NCBI GenBank assembly: GCA_023974075.1
Contig: JAMFTG010000267.1
Span: forward strand, 124,001 to 188,000
Length of the DNA stretch: 64,000 nucleotides
Direction of reading: 5' to 3'
DNA from: Chaenocephalus aceratus
Lineage: Eukaryota; Chordata; Actinopteri; Perciformes; Channichthyidae
In this document: in pieces, positions 1-9,383 of the stretch
Position numbering within the stretch: the stretch's first letter is position 1
Layout: each line of letters opens with the position of its first letter
Translations under genes and position numbers: made by a program
The notes under the pieces: generated by a model
Database searches by the model: none
What the model was told of the DNA's origin: nothing
Seen by the model: the letters and a program-made list of their open reading frames with translations, nothing else

Positions 1-198
1 GTGTCGGTGTGTGTTGTACAGCGTGTAGGTGCGTGTTGTACAGTGTGTCGGTGTCTGTTGTACAGCGTGTAGGTGCGTGTTGTACAGTGTGTCGGTGTGT
101 GTTGTACAGTGTGTCGGTGTGTGTTGTACAGCGTGTAGGTGCGTGTTGTACAGTGTGTCGGTGTGTGTTGTACAGTGTGTCGGTGTGTGTTGTACAGT
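1..198. repeat. 22-bp minisatellite
   Basis: About nine head-to-tail units of 22 bp, alternating GTGTCGGTGTGTGTTGTACA and GCGTGTAGGTGCGTGTTGTACA types, inside the TIR element. The period is not a multiple of 3, so open frames rotate through the same peptide. The ORFs here are artefacts of the repeat. The same array is longer at 22346-22605. Confidence 0.9.
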
Positions 199-630
199 GC
201 GCAGATGCGGCGGACAGACAGGTCTCGGTTACGTTATTATGAGAGTGCTCTCATACTTTAAATTGCATATATTTATATAAATATATTTGTGTGTGTGTGT
301 GTCCGCATCTGTTGCCTGGTATTGTCTCATTATACCGCACTGTCAATGAATTCAAAGTAAATATGTGGGGGAACAATGTTCAGCTGATCCAACAGAGATT
401 ATAGAATATGACAAAACACTCGACAGATGATGCAGCTGTTGCCACGTAATAATGAACGGACGTCGCTTTAATATGACCGCTCAGAGGAGAGGAGTTCTCA
501 TTTCTTTAAACGTCTGCTGCTTCCCCTCCTCGGTCCTCCGCTCGCATCTCCTGTGGGCGGGTCTAAGTATTGAGGAGGGGAGTCGAGGAGGAGAGTCGAG
601 GAGGGGAAATTTGAGTATTGAGAAGCCTCT
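1..630. mobile_element. TIR element with internal minisatellite, cut by window edge
   Basis: Right-hand portion of a non-autonomous DNA transposon. The complete relative lies at 21827-23037. It ends with a terminal inverted repeat at 609-630 (ends GAGAAGCCTCT) preceded by GA-rich GAGGAGTCGAGGAGGGG-like subterminal repeats. The base run AGACAGA at 631-637 matches the sequence left of the complete copy (21820-21826) and the unoccupied site at 7455-7461, so it is the likely 7- to 8-bp TSD. No transposase coding is seen. The superfamily is not settled; the TSD length would fit hAT. Confidence 0.7.
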
Positions 631-2551
631 AGACAGAGGGAGCGAGGGGCAGGATCGGGTTTTGTCCCACATGGCTCTAAACAGCTCAATAGGCACAAAC
701 TGTATACACTAATTAGAAGAACACAGACTAAAACAGCAATGTACAGACGAATCAGATGTTTAAACATGATCTTAACATATATTTTATATATTTTTTGATT
801 TATTTTTTGCATTTTTTTGTAATCATTATTTGTAATACTTTCTGCTGACACTAGGTGGGGCTGTGCCTGCCCCTAATGACCAGTCGCCACTGCATGTAAC
901 CAATACATTCGTTTGGCAACTGCTGCCTTAGTTTTGAATATGTCACACACTGGTTCAGCAGACTAAGCACAGAAATCTTCATTTTAAACATAAAAACGTT
1001 TCTTTTAAACTCTCAGCAGATTTAATTAACTGGATTTCACTATCAATGCTTCTAACAAAATCAAATGAATTATTTTTAATAAGAAAGATTATTTTCTAAC
1101 AAAACACGTGACACACACGCAAACAATCTCACAGAACATAAACATTAGCGGCTCCGCGGAGCTCTCACGCAGCATTATTGCTCTGATCTTACCGGCTGCC
1201 GGTCCTGACTTTGTAGAAATGCCTCCCGTCTCCACGCTGCAGTCTACCAGGCTACGCACACAGCAACTATTTAAACCCTTCTCCAGGATGCAGCACTGGG
1301 CTCTGTGATTAGGGTGATTGCACCCAGCGTGCCAGAGGAGGCAGGACCGCGATCATTCACACCGGTTGTCTATCCCTATTAATTGCTGATTTGTATTGAA
1401 ATGAAACAAATGTGTAGCTCTAATGATTTAACTTCTGATTAAAATTAGCCTATTTTGTTATTGGTATGTGTCCATATCTATTATTTTTCGACTACTTGTC
1501 ATCTGTTTTTTATTTTATATGTATTGAAGCCTTAGGCTCTGTTTGACTTTACACTTATTGAGAGGAGAGAGTAGTAACATGGAAATAGTAAATGAACGAG
1601 GAAAGACGGTCTTCCTGGTTGAACTCGCGCTGAGCTTCATTTGTCTCAGATCACTTCCGCATGTTCCCCATCAGCTTCGTAGCACCTTGGACACAAGAAG
1701 AACATCCTGTTTTTGTTTTTGAAAGACAAACCTTTATTAATGATCCAAACATTTAATTTGATCACACATCCCATCAGTGAAGTCTGTTCAATGATTTCAT
1801 GACCAGTCTCACTTTCTCCGCACCATGAATGTGTTTCATCTCAGCTGTTTCAACCAGAATCAGACAAGATGTCCTTATTGATTATTATCATGATGAGTTC
1901 TATAAAACATCAGAGTCCCCACTTTCTATTTGGATAACAACAACAACAACAAGTCTGCAAAACAATAACATGTTATTTCCCGAGCAAAGACTAAGCTATT
2001 TACAGCTGAATAATAAATGTACTTATTGATTATGATCATGACAGGAAGTAATATCATTGTAATTAAACATGTTATGATGAAATAAGTGTTATAACCATCT
2101 GGGATCTCATGTTTTAGTTAATTTGGGCAACAATAACATTTAATATGTCAAAAATAATACATGTGATTATAAATGTCTCTGTTGCTTTAGAACCAGAATA
2201 AAATGTGTAGAATAAAAGAAGCTCTGCTGCTTGCTCTCTGAAGACTCGTGCACTACGAGAGAAACAACAACATGAATCAAAAGAAACATCCAACACAGAT
2301 TTAGAGCAAAGTTTACACATCAGTTCAGGTGAACAAGGATCCTCCTGAGCAGCGACAGCCTCCGTGGCTACACAGACACAGGAAGGAGCCGGAAGAAAGT
2401 CCAACATCTACAGAACAACTCGTGAGGAGATGTTGAAGCCCCGCCCATCATGTTTGATTGACAGCTGATCTCTGCAGTGAAGACATGGACAATCAGCTCT
2501 GAAGGACACGGTGAGTTTAAGAAGTAGAAGAGTTCCTCCAAGGACTCCAGG
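631..2551. other. Block 1 sequence downstream of TRIM copy 1
   Basis: Sequence shared nearly base for base with 7462-9383, 23045-24971 and, in part, 35395-37067. It probably contains the TRIM 3' untranslated region, since the gene reads towards lower coordinates. A minus-strand AATAAA lies at 1733-1738. A 97-codon ATG ORF (2114-2407, minus) persists in the copies but has no recognisable domain. No other gene is seen. Confidence 0.6.
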
Positions 2552-4228
2552 CTATTTGAGTTTACAGAACTCAGCAGTGTCTCCATTATAACCACAAAGC
2601 CAAACTCCAGCATGCAGCGGCTGAGTGAACGTGGTCTGCACTCTGTGGAGGAGAGTCATGGTTTCAGAGACGACGCTGTAGAAGGACAGAACACCTGCTC
2701 TGTGATCCAGGTACACTCCTACTCTGGAGGACAGAGGACCTGAGACGGGAGTGAGGATACTGTTGTAACGAAAGCTATAACTGTTTTTTAAACAATCTAA
2801 GGACCAAGATTTGTCATTGTTTCCAAATAAACTTTCCCACCCTGCTCTGCTGGTACTCTTGTATGCGACTGCTACAAAAACTCCAACCCCTCTCCGCTCC
2901 ACCTCCCAGTAACAACGTCCAGTCAGACCCTCTCTGCTCAGGACCTGAGGACACTCAGTGAATCTGTCTGGGTGACTGGAATAAGACTGATCTTGTTCCA
3001 TGAGTGTTGCTTTTCTGCCCCCCTCAGATAATACCAGCCGTGTCCCTGCTGTGTTTGGATCCAGAGTGACTTCCTGTGAGTATCTGAAGAACCCAGCTCT
3101 GGAGGCGGGCTCTGCTGCTGACGGTAAAACCTCCACTTCAGTCGGCGAGACGTGTGTCCATTCCTCTCTCAGGACGTCCTGTAGTTTGTCTCTGAGTGCT
3201 GACAGGGCCGCCGTCACGTCCTCAAAGTAGCTCAGAGGACGGATGTTGGTGCTGGAGGAGTGTGTAGCTCCACTGAGGGGGGCTGGCAGCGAGGAGGGGG
3301 GGTAGCTGAGCAGAAACTGGTTGTGGTCCTCTGTGTGAGACAGCAGCTCCAGCTCAGCGTCTCTCCTCTTCAGCTCAGAGATCTCCTGCTCCAGCTTCTC
3401 CTGGAGCTCTCCGACTCGACTCACTTCTCTCTCCTGCTGGGATCTGAGCTGCCGCTTCACGTCAGAGCTTCTCTTCTGCATGAGACGGATCAGCTCAGTG
3501 AACGTCTTCTCACTGTCCTCCACTGCTTTGTCAGCAGAGCCGTTGACGACCTCCACCTCCCGCTGAAGCAGCGTCACCTCCTTCTCTCCGTCCTGGATCC
3601 TCTGCTGGATGTCGAGTCGACTCCCCTCCAGCTCTCTCTGCCTCTCAGTCCTCTCTGCTGCAGCTGACACCGTGTCGTGGCCTTTGTGTTCGTCCACAGA
3701 GCAGAGAGAACAGATACTCTGCTGATCAGTGCGGCAGAACAGCTTCATCACCTCGTCGTGACGAGAGCACATGTTCTCCTGGAGCTTCTTGGAGGGCTCC
3801 ACCAGCTTGTGCTTTTTAAAGACAGGCAATTCATAATGAGGCTGGAGGTGTTGGTCGCAGTAAGAGGCCACACACTGCAGACAGGACTTACAGGCTCTCA
3901 GCTTCCTCCCAGTGCAGACATCACAGGCCACGTCTCCAGCTCCAGCATAGCAGAGATCAGCAGGAGCAGCTTGGAGTCCAGTCTTCTTCAGCTCCTCCAC
4001 TAAAGCTGCTAGCATGGTGTTCTTCAGCAGGACAGGCCTCGGTGTGAAGCTCTGCCTGCACTGAGGGCAGCTGTGGAGCTTCTTCTCATCCTCTCCGTCC
4101 CAGAAGCCTGCAATACACTTAATGCAGTAGCTGTGTCCACAGATAGTCGTCACCGGATCCTTCAGTAGATCCAGACAGATGGGACAAGAGAAGGTTTCCC
4201 GGTCCAGCTGAACTCCTTTCTGCGCCAT
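2552..4228 (-). CDS. finTRIM / TRIM16-like RING-B-box-coiled-coil-PRY/SPRY protein, copy 1
   Basis: Probable cytoplasmic E3 ubiquitin ligase of the fish finTRIM/TRIM16-like group, a family linked to innate immunity. One uninterrupted reading frame of 558 residues starts at the only in-frame ATG (4226-4228, MAQKGVQLDR); the frame stays open upstream but with no ATG. Visible domains: RING at residues 15-57 (C15, C18, C30, H32, C35, C38, C54, C57); a first B-box-like cluster about 102-140; B-box 2 about 154-184 (C154, H157, C165, C173, C176, H181, H184); coiled coil about 187-310, rich in heptads and charged residues; PRY-SPRY about 380-558 with LDPNTA, RCYWEVE and GVYLDHRAG motifs. All key RING residues are present. 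It lacks one codon next to the RING compared with copies 2 and 3 (TF for TLI). The coding region is intronless. The exact orthologue cannot be named from sequence alone; the ligand bound by PRY-SPRY is unknown. Confidence 0.9.
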   Translation of the reverse strand: MAQKGVQLDRETFSCPICLDLLKDPVTTICGHSYCIKCIAGFWDGEDEKKLHSCPQCRQSFTPRPVLLKNTMLAALVEELKKTGLQAAPADLCYAGAGDVACDVCTGRKLRACKSCLQCVASYCDQHLQPHYELPVFKKHKLVEPSKKLQENMCSRHDEVMKLFCRTDQQSICSLCSVDEHKGHDTVSAAAERTERQRELEGSRLDIQQRIQDGEKEVTLLQREVEVVNGSADKAVEDSEKTFTELIRLMQKRSSDVKRQLRSQQEREVSRVGELQEKLEQEISELKRRDAELELLSHTEDHNQFLLSYPPSSLPAPLSGATHSSSTNIRPLSYFEDVTAALSALRDKLQDVLREEWTHVSPTEVEVLPSAAEPASRAGFFRYSQEVTLDPNTAGTRLVLSEGGRKATLMEQDQSYSSHPDRFTECPQVLSREGLTGRCYWEVERRGVGVFVAVAYKSTSRAGWESLFGNNDKSWSLDCLKNSYSFRYNSILTPVSGPLSSRVGVYLDHRAGVLSFYSVVSETMTLLHRVQTTFTQPLHAGVWLCGYNGDTAEFCKLK

Positions 4229-4258
4229 TTCACCCCTCAGTAGCAGCGAGTGTGTGAG

Positions 4259-4268
4259 TTTCACTTCC
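4259..4268 (-). promoter_or_regulatory. Ets/IRF composite-like element upstream of TRIM copy 1
   Basis: Reads GGAAGTGAAA on the TRIM strand, an exact fit to the Ets-IRF composite consensus GGAANNGAAA, 31-40 bases before the ATG. A second IRF-type half site, AGTTTC, lies just upstream at 4277-4282. It is present at the same place in all four blocks. Its position close to the ATG means it may lie in the 5' UTR; function is inferred. Confidence 0.45.
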
Positions 4269-4728
4269 TGAGAGCTGAAACTAGTCTGACAGGTTATCTG
4301 AACAGGATGTGTGTGGGCGGTGAATGTGGCCTATCAGCTCTTGTGCTTTACCCACATGTTGGTTAAACCCCTCCTCCTCAGTGTGGCTCTGAAGGGGAGG
4401 AGCCAGGAAGTACAGAGTGGAGCTGCTGGCTGTGTCTGAGAGCAGGAGGAAGAGGGGGGGCTCATCAGACTGACTCATTCCAGGAGGAGCAGCTCAGACT
4501 CTGACCCGTGTTTATTTACACAGAGCCTCGGTTACAACCTGCTCTTCATTTGAAAAGAGCTTTTAGTTGTAAAATAAGTTGGTAAACTTACAAAATCTGA
4601 AGGGGGTTAAATACTTGTTTCCTCCACTGTAAATGTATCGCCTCAATGTCCTGAAATAGCTGATTGATTTAATAGTTGAATGTACAGAAAGTCGTTTTTT
4701 ACTGTGTGTAGTAGTAATAGTTTTGATT
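4265..4728. other. Putative TRIM promoter / 5' UTR region, block 1
   Basis: Sequence conserved in the four blocks immediately upstream of the TRIM ATG. It contains the IRF-like half sites and a GA-rich stretch around 4440-4460. No TATA box or splice site was confidently recognised, so the transcription start is not placed. Confidence 0.4.
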
Positions 4729-4762
4729 GTGTGTGTGTGTGTGTGTGTGGGGGGGGGGGGGG
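4729..4762. repeat. (GT)n followed by G-run
   Basis: Dinucleotide tract running into a run of about 14 G. The same site varies strongly in the other blocks (11551-11586, 27145-27199, 39243-39296). Confidence 0.9.
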
Positions 4763-4907
4763 CTTTTATATAGAAAAAAACTCCTTATTCTGTGCATTCA
4801 CACTAAACATGAACCTGAAAACTACATACGTCCTCTTTAATTAACACCAAAATGATGATTTGTGGTCGAAACCTTCTTTTAAATCTTTTATTTTTACCCT
4901 CCGACAG

Positions 4908-5099
4908 ATGTGTCTCAATGGAGAAGAAGAAACCTCAGATTCCTTAGTGTCCATCGAGGTGAGATCTTCCGAGGAGTCGTCTCCCGCTGTGACCCCTTCC
5001 CAGGACCCCCCCCCACCCACACAGGACCCCATCACAGAGACACCCCTACCCAACGTGATCCAGGAGACTGAACCTCCTTCCCTAGCTACAAACTGCTGA
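4908..5099 (+). CDS. Orphan terminal exon candidate, block 1
   Basis: A strong acceptor (T-rich tract then CCGACAG, ending 4907) is followed by 64 codons to a TGA at 5097-5099. The peptide is acidic and Ser/Pro/Thr-rich (contains NGEEETSDSLVSIE and ends EPPSLATNC), like the cytoplasmic tail of a larger protein. The exon starts with ATG, but that Met need not be the start codon. No upstream exons of such a gene were found in the window, so it is probably a 3' fragment carried along with the TRIM duplication. The parent gene is not recognised. Confidence 0.4.
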   Translation: MCLNGEEETSDSLVSIEVRSSEESSPAVTPSQDPPPPTQDPITETPLPNVIQETEPPSLATNC

Positions 5100-5269
5100 A
5101 CTTAGCAGAGAAATGCAGAAAAGTGAAATGATTTGAATCAAAATAGTTACAGCTCAAATGCACTGACTTTGTTGAAAGCCTGAAAGTGAAATGTTAAGCT
5201 GGAAGAGTAGGACAAATAGTGATGAAGCTTAATATTTCAAAGAAAAGTTGAAAAGGTATAAACAACTAC

Positions 5270-6254
5270 CAGGGGCGCCGCCAGGGATTTTGGGCCCCAT
5301 GGAAAGATATCACATTGGGCCCCACCACCAGGCCCAGGCCACGCCAACCAAGCACAATGCACACACCTCCAGAACCAAACCCACTCATTTAAGCTTTAAA
5401 TAACTACCTGTACAGGCTTGCATCTATCTTGTAGTCCAATACTAACTGCACAATATTTACTGAGCGGTGAACATATAACACGGTGCAGACGTGCAACATT
5501 CTGCTGCAGTATCATTCACTATATAACACTAACATTCCTGACAATAGACCTCAATAGTCATCTTTTATGGTGTACATGTCTTTTTAATAACATTTTTTAA
5601 TGGAACATTCATAAATAAATATAACTTAAATATACCTGACCTCTTAAATTAAAATAAAGTGAACATTAACACAGATATTATCATTTATAAAATGCTATAA
5701 AAAAAATAACATAAGCAGCAGATTTTTTAATTAACTACAAAATAAGCCGGTATTAAAGTGTAAATAGACAACAAAACGGAAATGGAAATGAAAAGGCCTG
5801 GTGGTGGTGCTAAATCAGAGCAACACTGGGTGACATACTGTCGCCCTATAGTCCCTCTCTCTTGTCTTTCTCTCCTTTCTTTTCTTTTTTGAAAGCCTGA
5901 CTTTGTGAGTCGTTGAGACATCGTACACATGTAAGTACTCTCATCCCTCCTCACATGCTCTCACTCTGCTAGAAAATGCGGTGCCGCACCGCGTTTGGAG
6001 ACAGGTCCAAATCATTATATGTAAATAGAGGGGGGTGTACAGAGGCTTTGGATAATGAACTTTTCAAACAAAAACAAGTTAAATGAATTGTAAGTTTAGT
6101 GAGTACATTATCAATATAATGTTATATTAATGTTAATTATTGATGAAAGGTTACTTACATTTTTTTTTTCTTAATGTTCTACAATTTTTCGGGCCCCTGT
6201 CAGTCAAGGGCCCTTAGAATCATCCTAACTTTTCACCCCCTTATGGTGCCCCTG
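5270..6254. mobile_element. Non-autonomous hAT-type element, block 1 only
   Basis: 985-bp insertion bounded by inverted ends CAGGGGCGCC and GGTGCCCCTG and flanked by a perfect 8-bp TSD ACAACTAC (5262-5269 and 6255-6262). Blocks 2, 3 and 4 each carry a single ACAACTAC at the matching place (for example near 13129-13136), so they are empty sites. Interior AT-rich; the ORFs in it show no transposase similarity. Confidence 0.9.
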
Positions 6255-6262
6255 ACAACTAC

Positions 6263-6945
6263 AGTAAATGTGTATTAAAGCAACCCTCCTGCGATACATG
6301 CGTAAACATGTTTTAGTGAGGAGGGGTCAGACTGAGTGAGGATGAACACTGGGCTTTGTTTCAGGAGGAAGACTCAGCTGTCGAATAGTCCATAAATCAG
6401 CTCCTATCGTCTATCCTTATCGTCTATTCCTTGACCTCTGTGTGAAACGTCACGGGGTTAAGGGAAAGTGGATAGGACATTTCAAAAGGACTTAGGAGAA
6501 GAGACTGCGGTGCTTTGAGAATCCGACTGCACTTTCAATATCCGACGTGTTTATGATGCGCCAGCGGACGTCATTTGTGCGTCTGCTGCTGTGGGGAAAC
6601 TATGGAAACCACAGTTTTCTATACAGCGGAGTCCACCCCCACTCAAAATACCTTCCCCCCCTCTGCATGCCTATAACAGCTGAATGCGGCGATTACCATG
6701 TTGTTCAGCAAAACGCCTCACACACGTATTAAGATCCAAAGCTTTAGTGCGTTTTGATTCAATGCTGAGTACAGCCAAACTTGACAGTCTCTTCTCTGTC
6801 ACTGTAGACCGCACCTCATTCCTTCCGTCTACTCGGGCAGGGTGGCCCACTTTGGGCACCTGGCTGGAGTGAGATTTTAATATCATGGGTTTAATTACAG
6901 ATATGCGCACGAAATGACTGCTATCGTGTCAGTAGCGGGACCTTA

Positions 6946-6980
<35 letters not shown>

Positions 6981-7454
6981 AATACACAATATTGGACACA
7001 GACTATAAAGGGCACACAGTTTCATTCACTAATGAAAGTCAAACATGTTTGTTTCCACTGTTTTATTGTGTGCCTGTCGCGATAAGCAATTCATTGACTT
7101 ATCGTACGATAAATACAAATGAACTCGATAACTTCTCTGACCTCGATACATTTCCATTTACATGAGGATGTGACTAGCAGTTTGAAAGGATGTACTTGAA
7201 TTATTATTATATCATTATGTCAGTGGTCTAAAATGGTCATACAACGGTGCCGACAATATTATCGTTTTTCTCTTCACGCACCACACTTTTCGCGGCACAC
7301 GTACTTACAGCCAATCAGCTCTGAATGATGTGAGATGACGTATGGTGGGGATGGCAGCACTATGCCCCTATGGTCATTATTTTGTTGCCACACACATTAA
7401 ATAGGAAAATACTCTGAGCATGCGCAGTGTAGTTTTTACAGTCACCATTGACTT
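6263..7454. other. Right part of block 1, no gene seen
   Basis: Matches 13137-14150 of block 2, then jumps near 7225-7280 to sequence matching 21650-21820, so block 1 lacks several kilobases present in block 2. Contains a (TA)n tract at 6949-6978. Short ORFs are not supported as genes. Confidence 0.6.
6949..6978. repeat. (TA)n microsatellite
   Basis: Uninterrupted TA tract of 30 bp; matching tracts lie at 13834-13864 and 29450-29478. Confidence 0.95.
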
Positions 7455-7461
7455 AGACAGA
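7455..7461. other. Junction of blocks 1 and 2; unoccupied TIR-element site
   Basis: AGACAGA appears once here between the end sequence of block 1 and the start sequence of block 2, whereas the 1.2-kb TIR element occupies the same site at 21827-23037. Confidence 0.7.
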
Positions 7462-9383
7462 GAGAGGGAGGGGCAGGATCGGGTTTTGTCCCACATGGCT
7501 CTAAACAGCTCAATAGGCACACACTGTAGACACTAATTAGAAGAACACAGACTAAAACAGCAATGTACAGACGAATCAGATGATAAAACATGATCTTAAA
7601 ATATATTTTATATATGTTTTAATTTATTTATTGCATTTTTTTGTAATCATTATTTGTAATACTTTCTGCTGACACTAGGTGGGGCTGTGCCTGCCCCTAA
7701 TGACCAGTCGCCACTGCATGTAACCAATACATTCGTTTGGCAACTGCTGCCTTAGTTTTGAATATGTCACGTGTGGTTCAGCAGACTAAGCACAGAAATC
7801 TTCATTTTAAACATAAAAACGTTTATTTTAAACTCTCAGCAGATTTAATTAACTGGATTTCACTATCAATGCTTCTAAAAAAATCAAATGAATTATTTTT
7901 AATAAGAAAGATTATTTTCTAACAAAACACGTGACACACACGCAAACAATCTCACAGAACATAAACATTAGCGGCTCCGCGGAGCTCTCACGCAGCATTA
8001 CTGCTCTGATCTTACCGGCTGCCGGTCCTGACTTTGTAGAAATGCCTCCCGTCTCCACGCTGCAGTCTACCAGGCTACGCACACAGCAACTATTTAAATC
8101 CTTCTCCAGGATGCAGCACTGGGCTCTGTGATTAGGGTGATTGCACCCAGCGTGCCAGAGGAGGCAGGACCGCGATCATTCACACCGGTTGTCTATCCCT
8201 ATTAATTGCTGATTTGTATTGAAATGAAACAAATGTGTAGCTCTAATGATTTAACTTCTGATTAAAATTAGCCTATTTTGTTATTGGTATGTGTCCATAT
8301 CTATTATTTTTCGACTACTTGTCATCTGTTTTTTATTTTATATGTATTGAAGCCTTAGGCTCTGTTTGACTTTACACTTATTGAGAGGAGAGAGTAGTAA
8401 CATGGAAATAGTAAATGAACGAGTAAAGACGGTCTTCCTGGTTGAACTCGCGCTGAGCTTCATTTGTCTCAGATCACTTCCGCATGTTCCCCATCAGCTT
8501 CGTAGCACCTTGGACACAAGAAGAACATCCTGTTTTTGTTTTTGAAAGACAAACCTTTATTAATGATCCAAACATTTAATTTGATCACACATCCCATCAG
8601 TGAAGTCTGTTCAATGATTTCATGACCAGTCTCACTTTCTCCGCACCATGAATGTGTTTCATCTCAGCTGTTTCAACCAGAATCAGACAAGATGTCCTTA
8701 TTGATTATTATCATGATGAGTTCTATAAAACATCAGAGTCCCCACTTTCTATTTGGATAACAACAACAACGACAACAACAACAAGTCTGCAAAACAATAA
8801 CATGTTATTTCCCGAGCAAAGACTAAGCTATTTACAGCAGAATAATAAATGTACTTATTGATTATGATCATGACAGTAAGTAATATCATTGTAATTAAAC
8901 ATGTTATGATGAAATAAGTGTTATAACCATCTGGGATCTCATGTTTTAGTTAATTTGGGCAACAATAACATTTAATATGTCAAAAATAATACATGTGATT
9001 ATAAATGTCTCTGTTGCTTTAGAACCAGAATAAAATGTGTAGAACAAAAGAAGCTCTGCTGCTTCCTCTCTGAAGACTCGTGCACTACGAGAGAAACAAC
9101 AACATGAATCAAAAGAAACATCCAACACAGATTTAGAGCAAAGTTTACACATCAGTTCAGGTGAACAAGGATCCTCCTGAGCAGCGACAGCCTCCGTGGC
9201 TACACAGACACAGGAAGGAGCCGGAAGAAAGTCCAACATCTACAGAACAACTCGTGAGGAGATGTTGAAGCCCCGCCCATCATGTTTGATTGACAGCTGA
9301 TCTCTGCAGTGAAGACATGGACAATCAGCTCTGAAGGACACGGTGAGTTTAAGAAGTAGAAGAGTTCCTCCAAGGACTCCAGG
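7462..9383. other. Block 2 sequence downstream of TRIM copy 2
   Basis: Near-identical to 631-2551. Likely TRIM 3' UTR and flank; a (CAA)n-type tract near 8757-8783 is longer than in block 1. No gene recognised. Confidence 0.6.

Noticed and set aside
9..280. Cys/Val-rich ORFs in the 22-bp repeats (also 22350-22687)
   Set aside because: Frame-rotating minisatellite translation.
2114..2407. 97-codon ATG ORF downstream of TRIM, kept in three blocks and nearly kept in the fourth
   Set aside because: Blocks are too similar for conservation to mean anything; no recognisable domain; lies in probable 3' UTR.
3260..3667. 135-codon plus-strand ORF opposite the TRIM coiled coil, with relatives in the other blocks
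   Set aside because: Leu/Ser-rich shadow of the Gln/Glu-rich coiled-coil coding strand; no domain.
4229..4264. 12-residue N-terminal extension (KLTHSLLLRGE) before the TRIM Met
   Set aside because: It would start at GTG, not ATG; the MAQ start fits the family.
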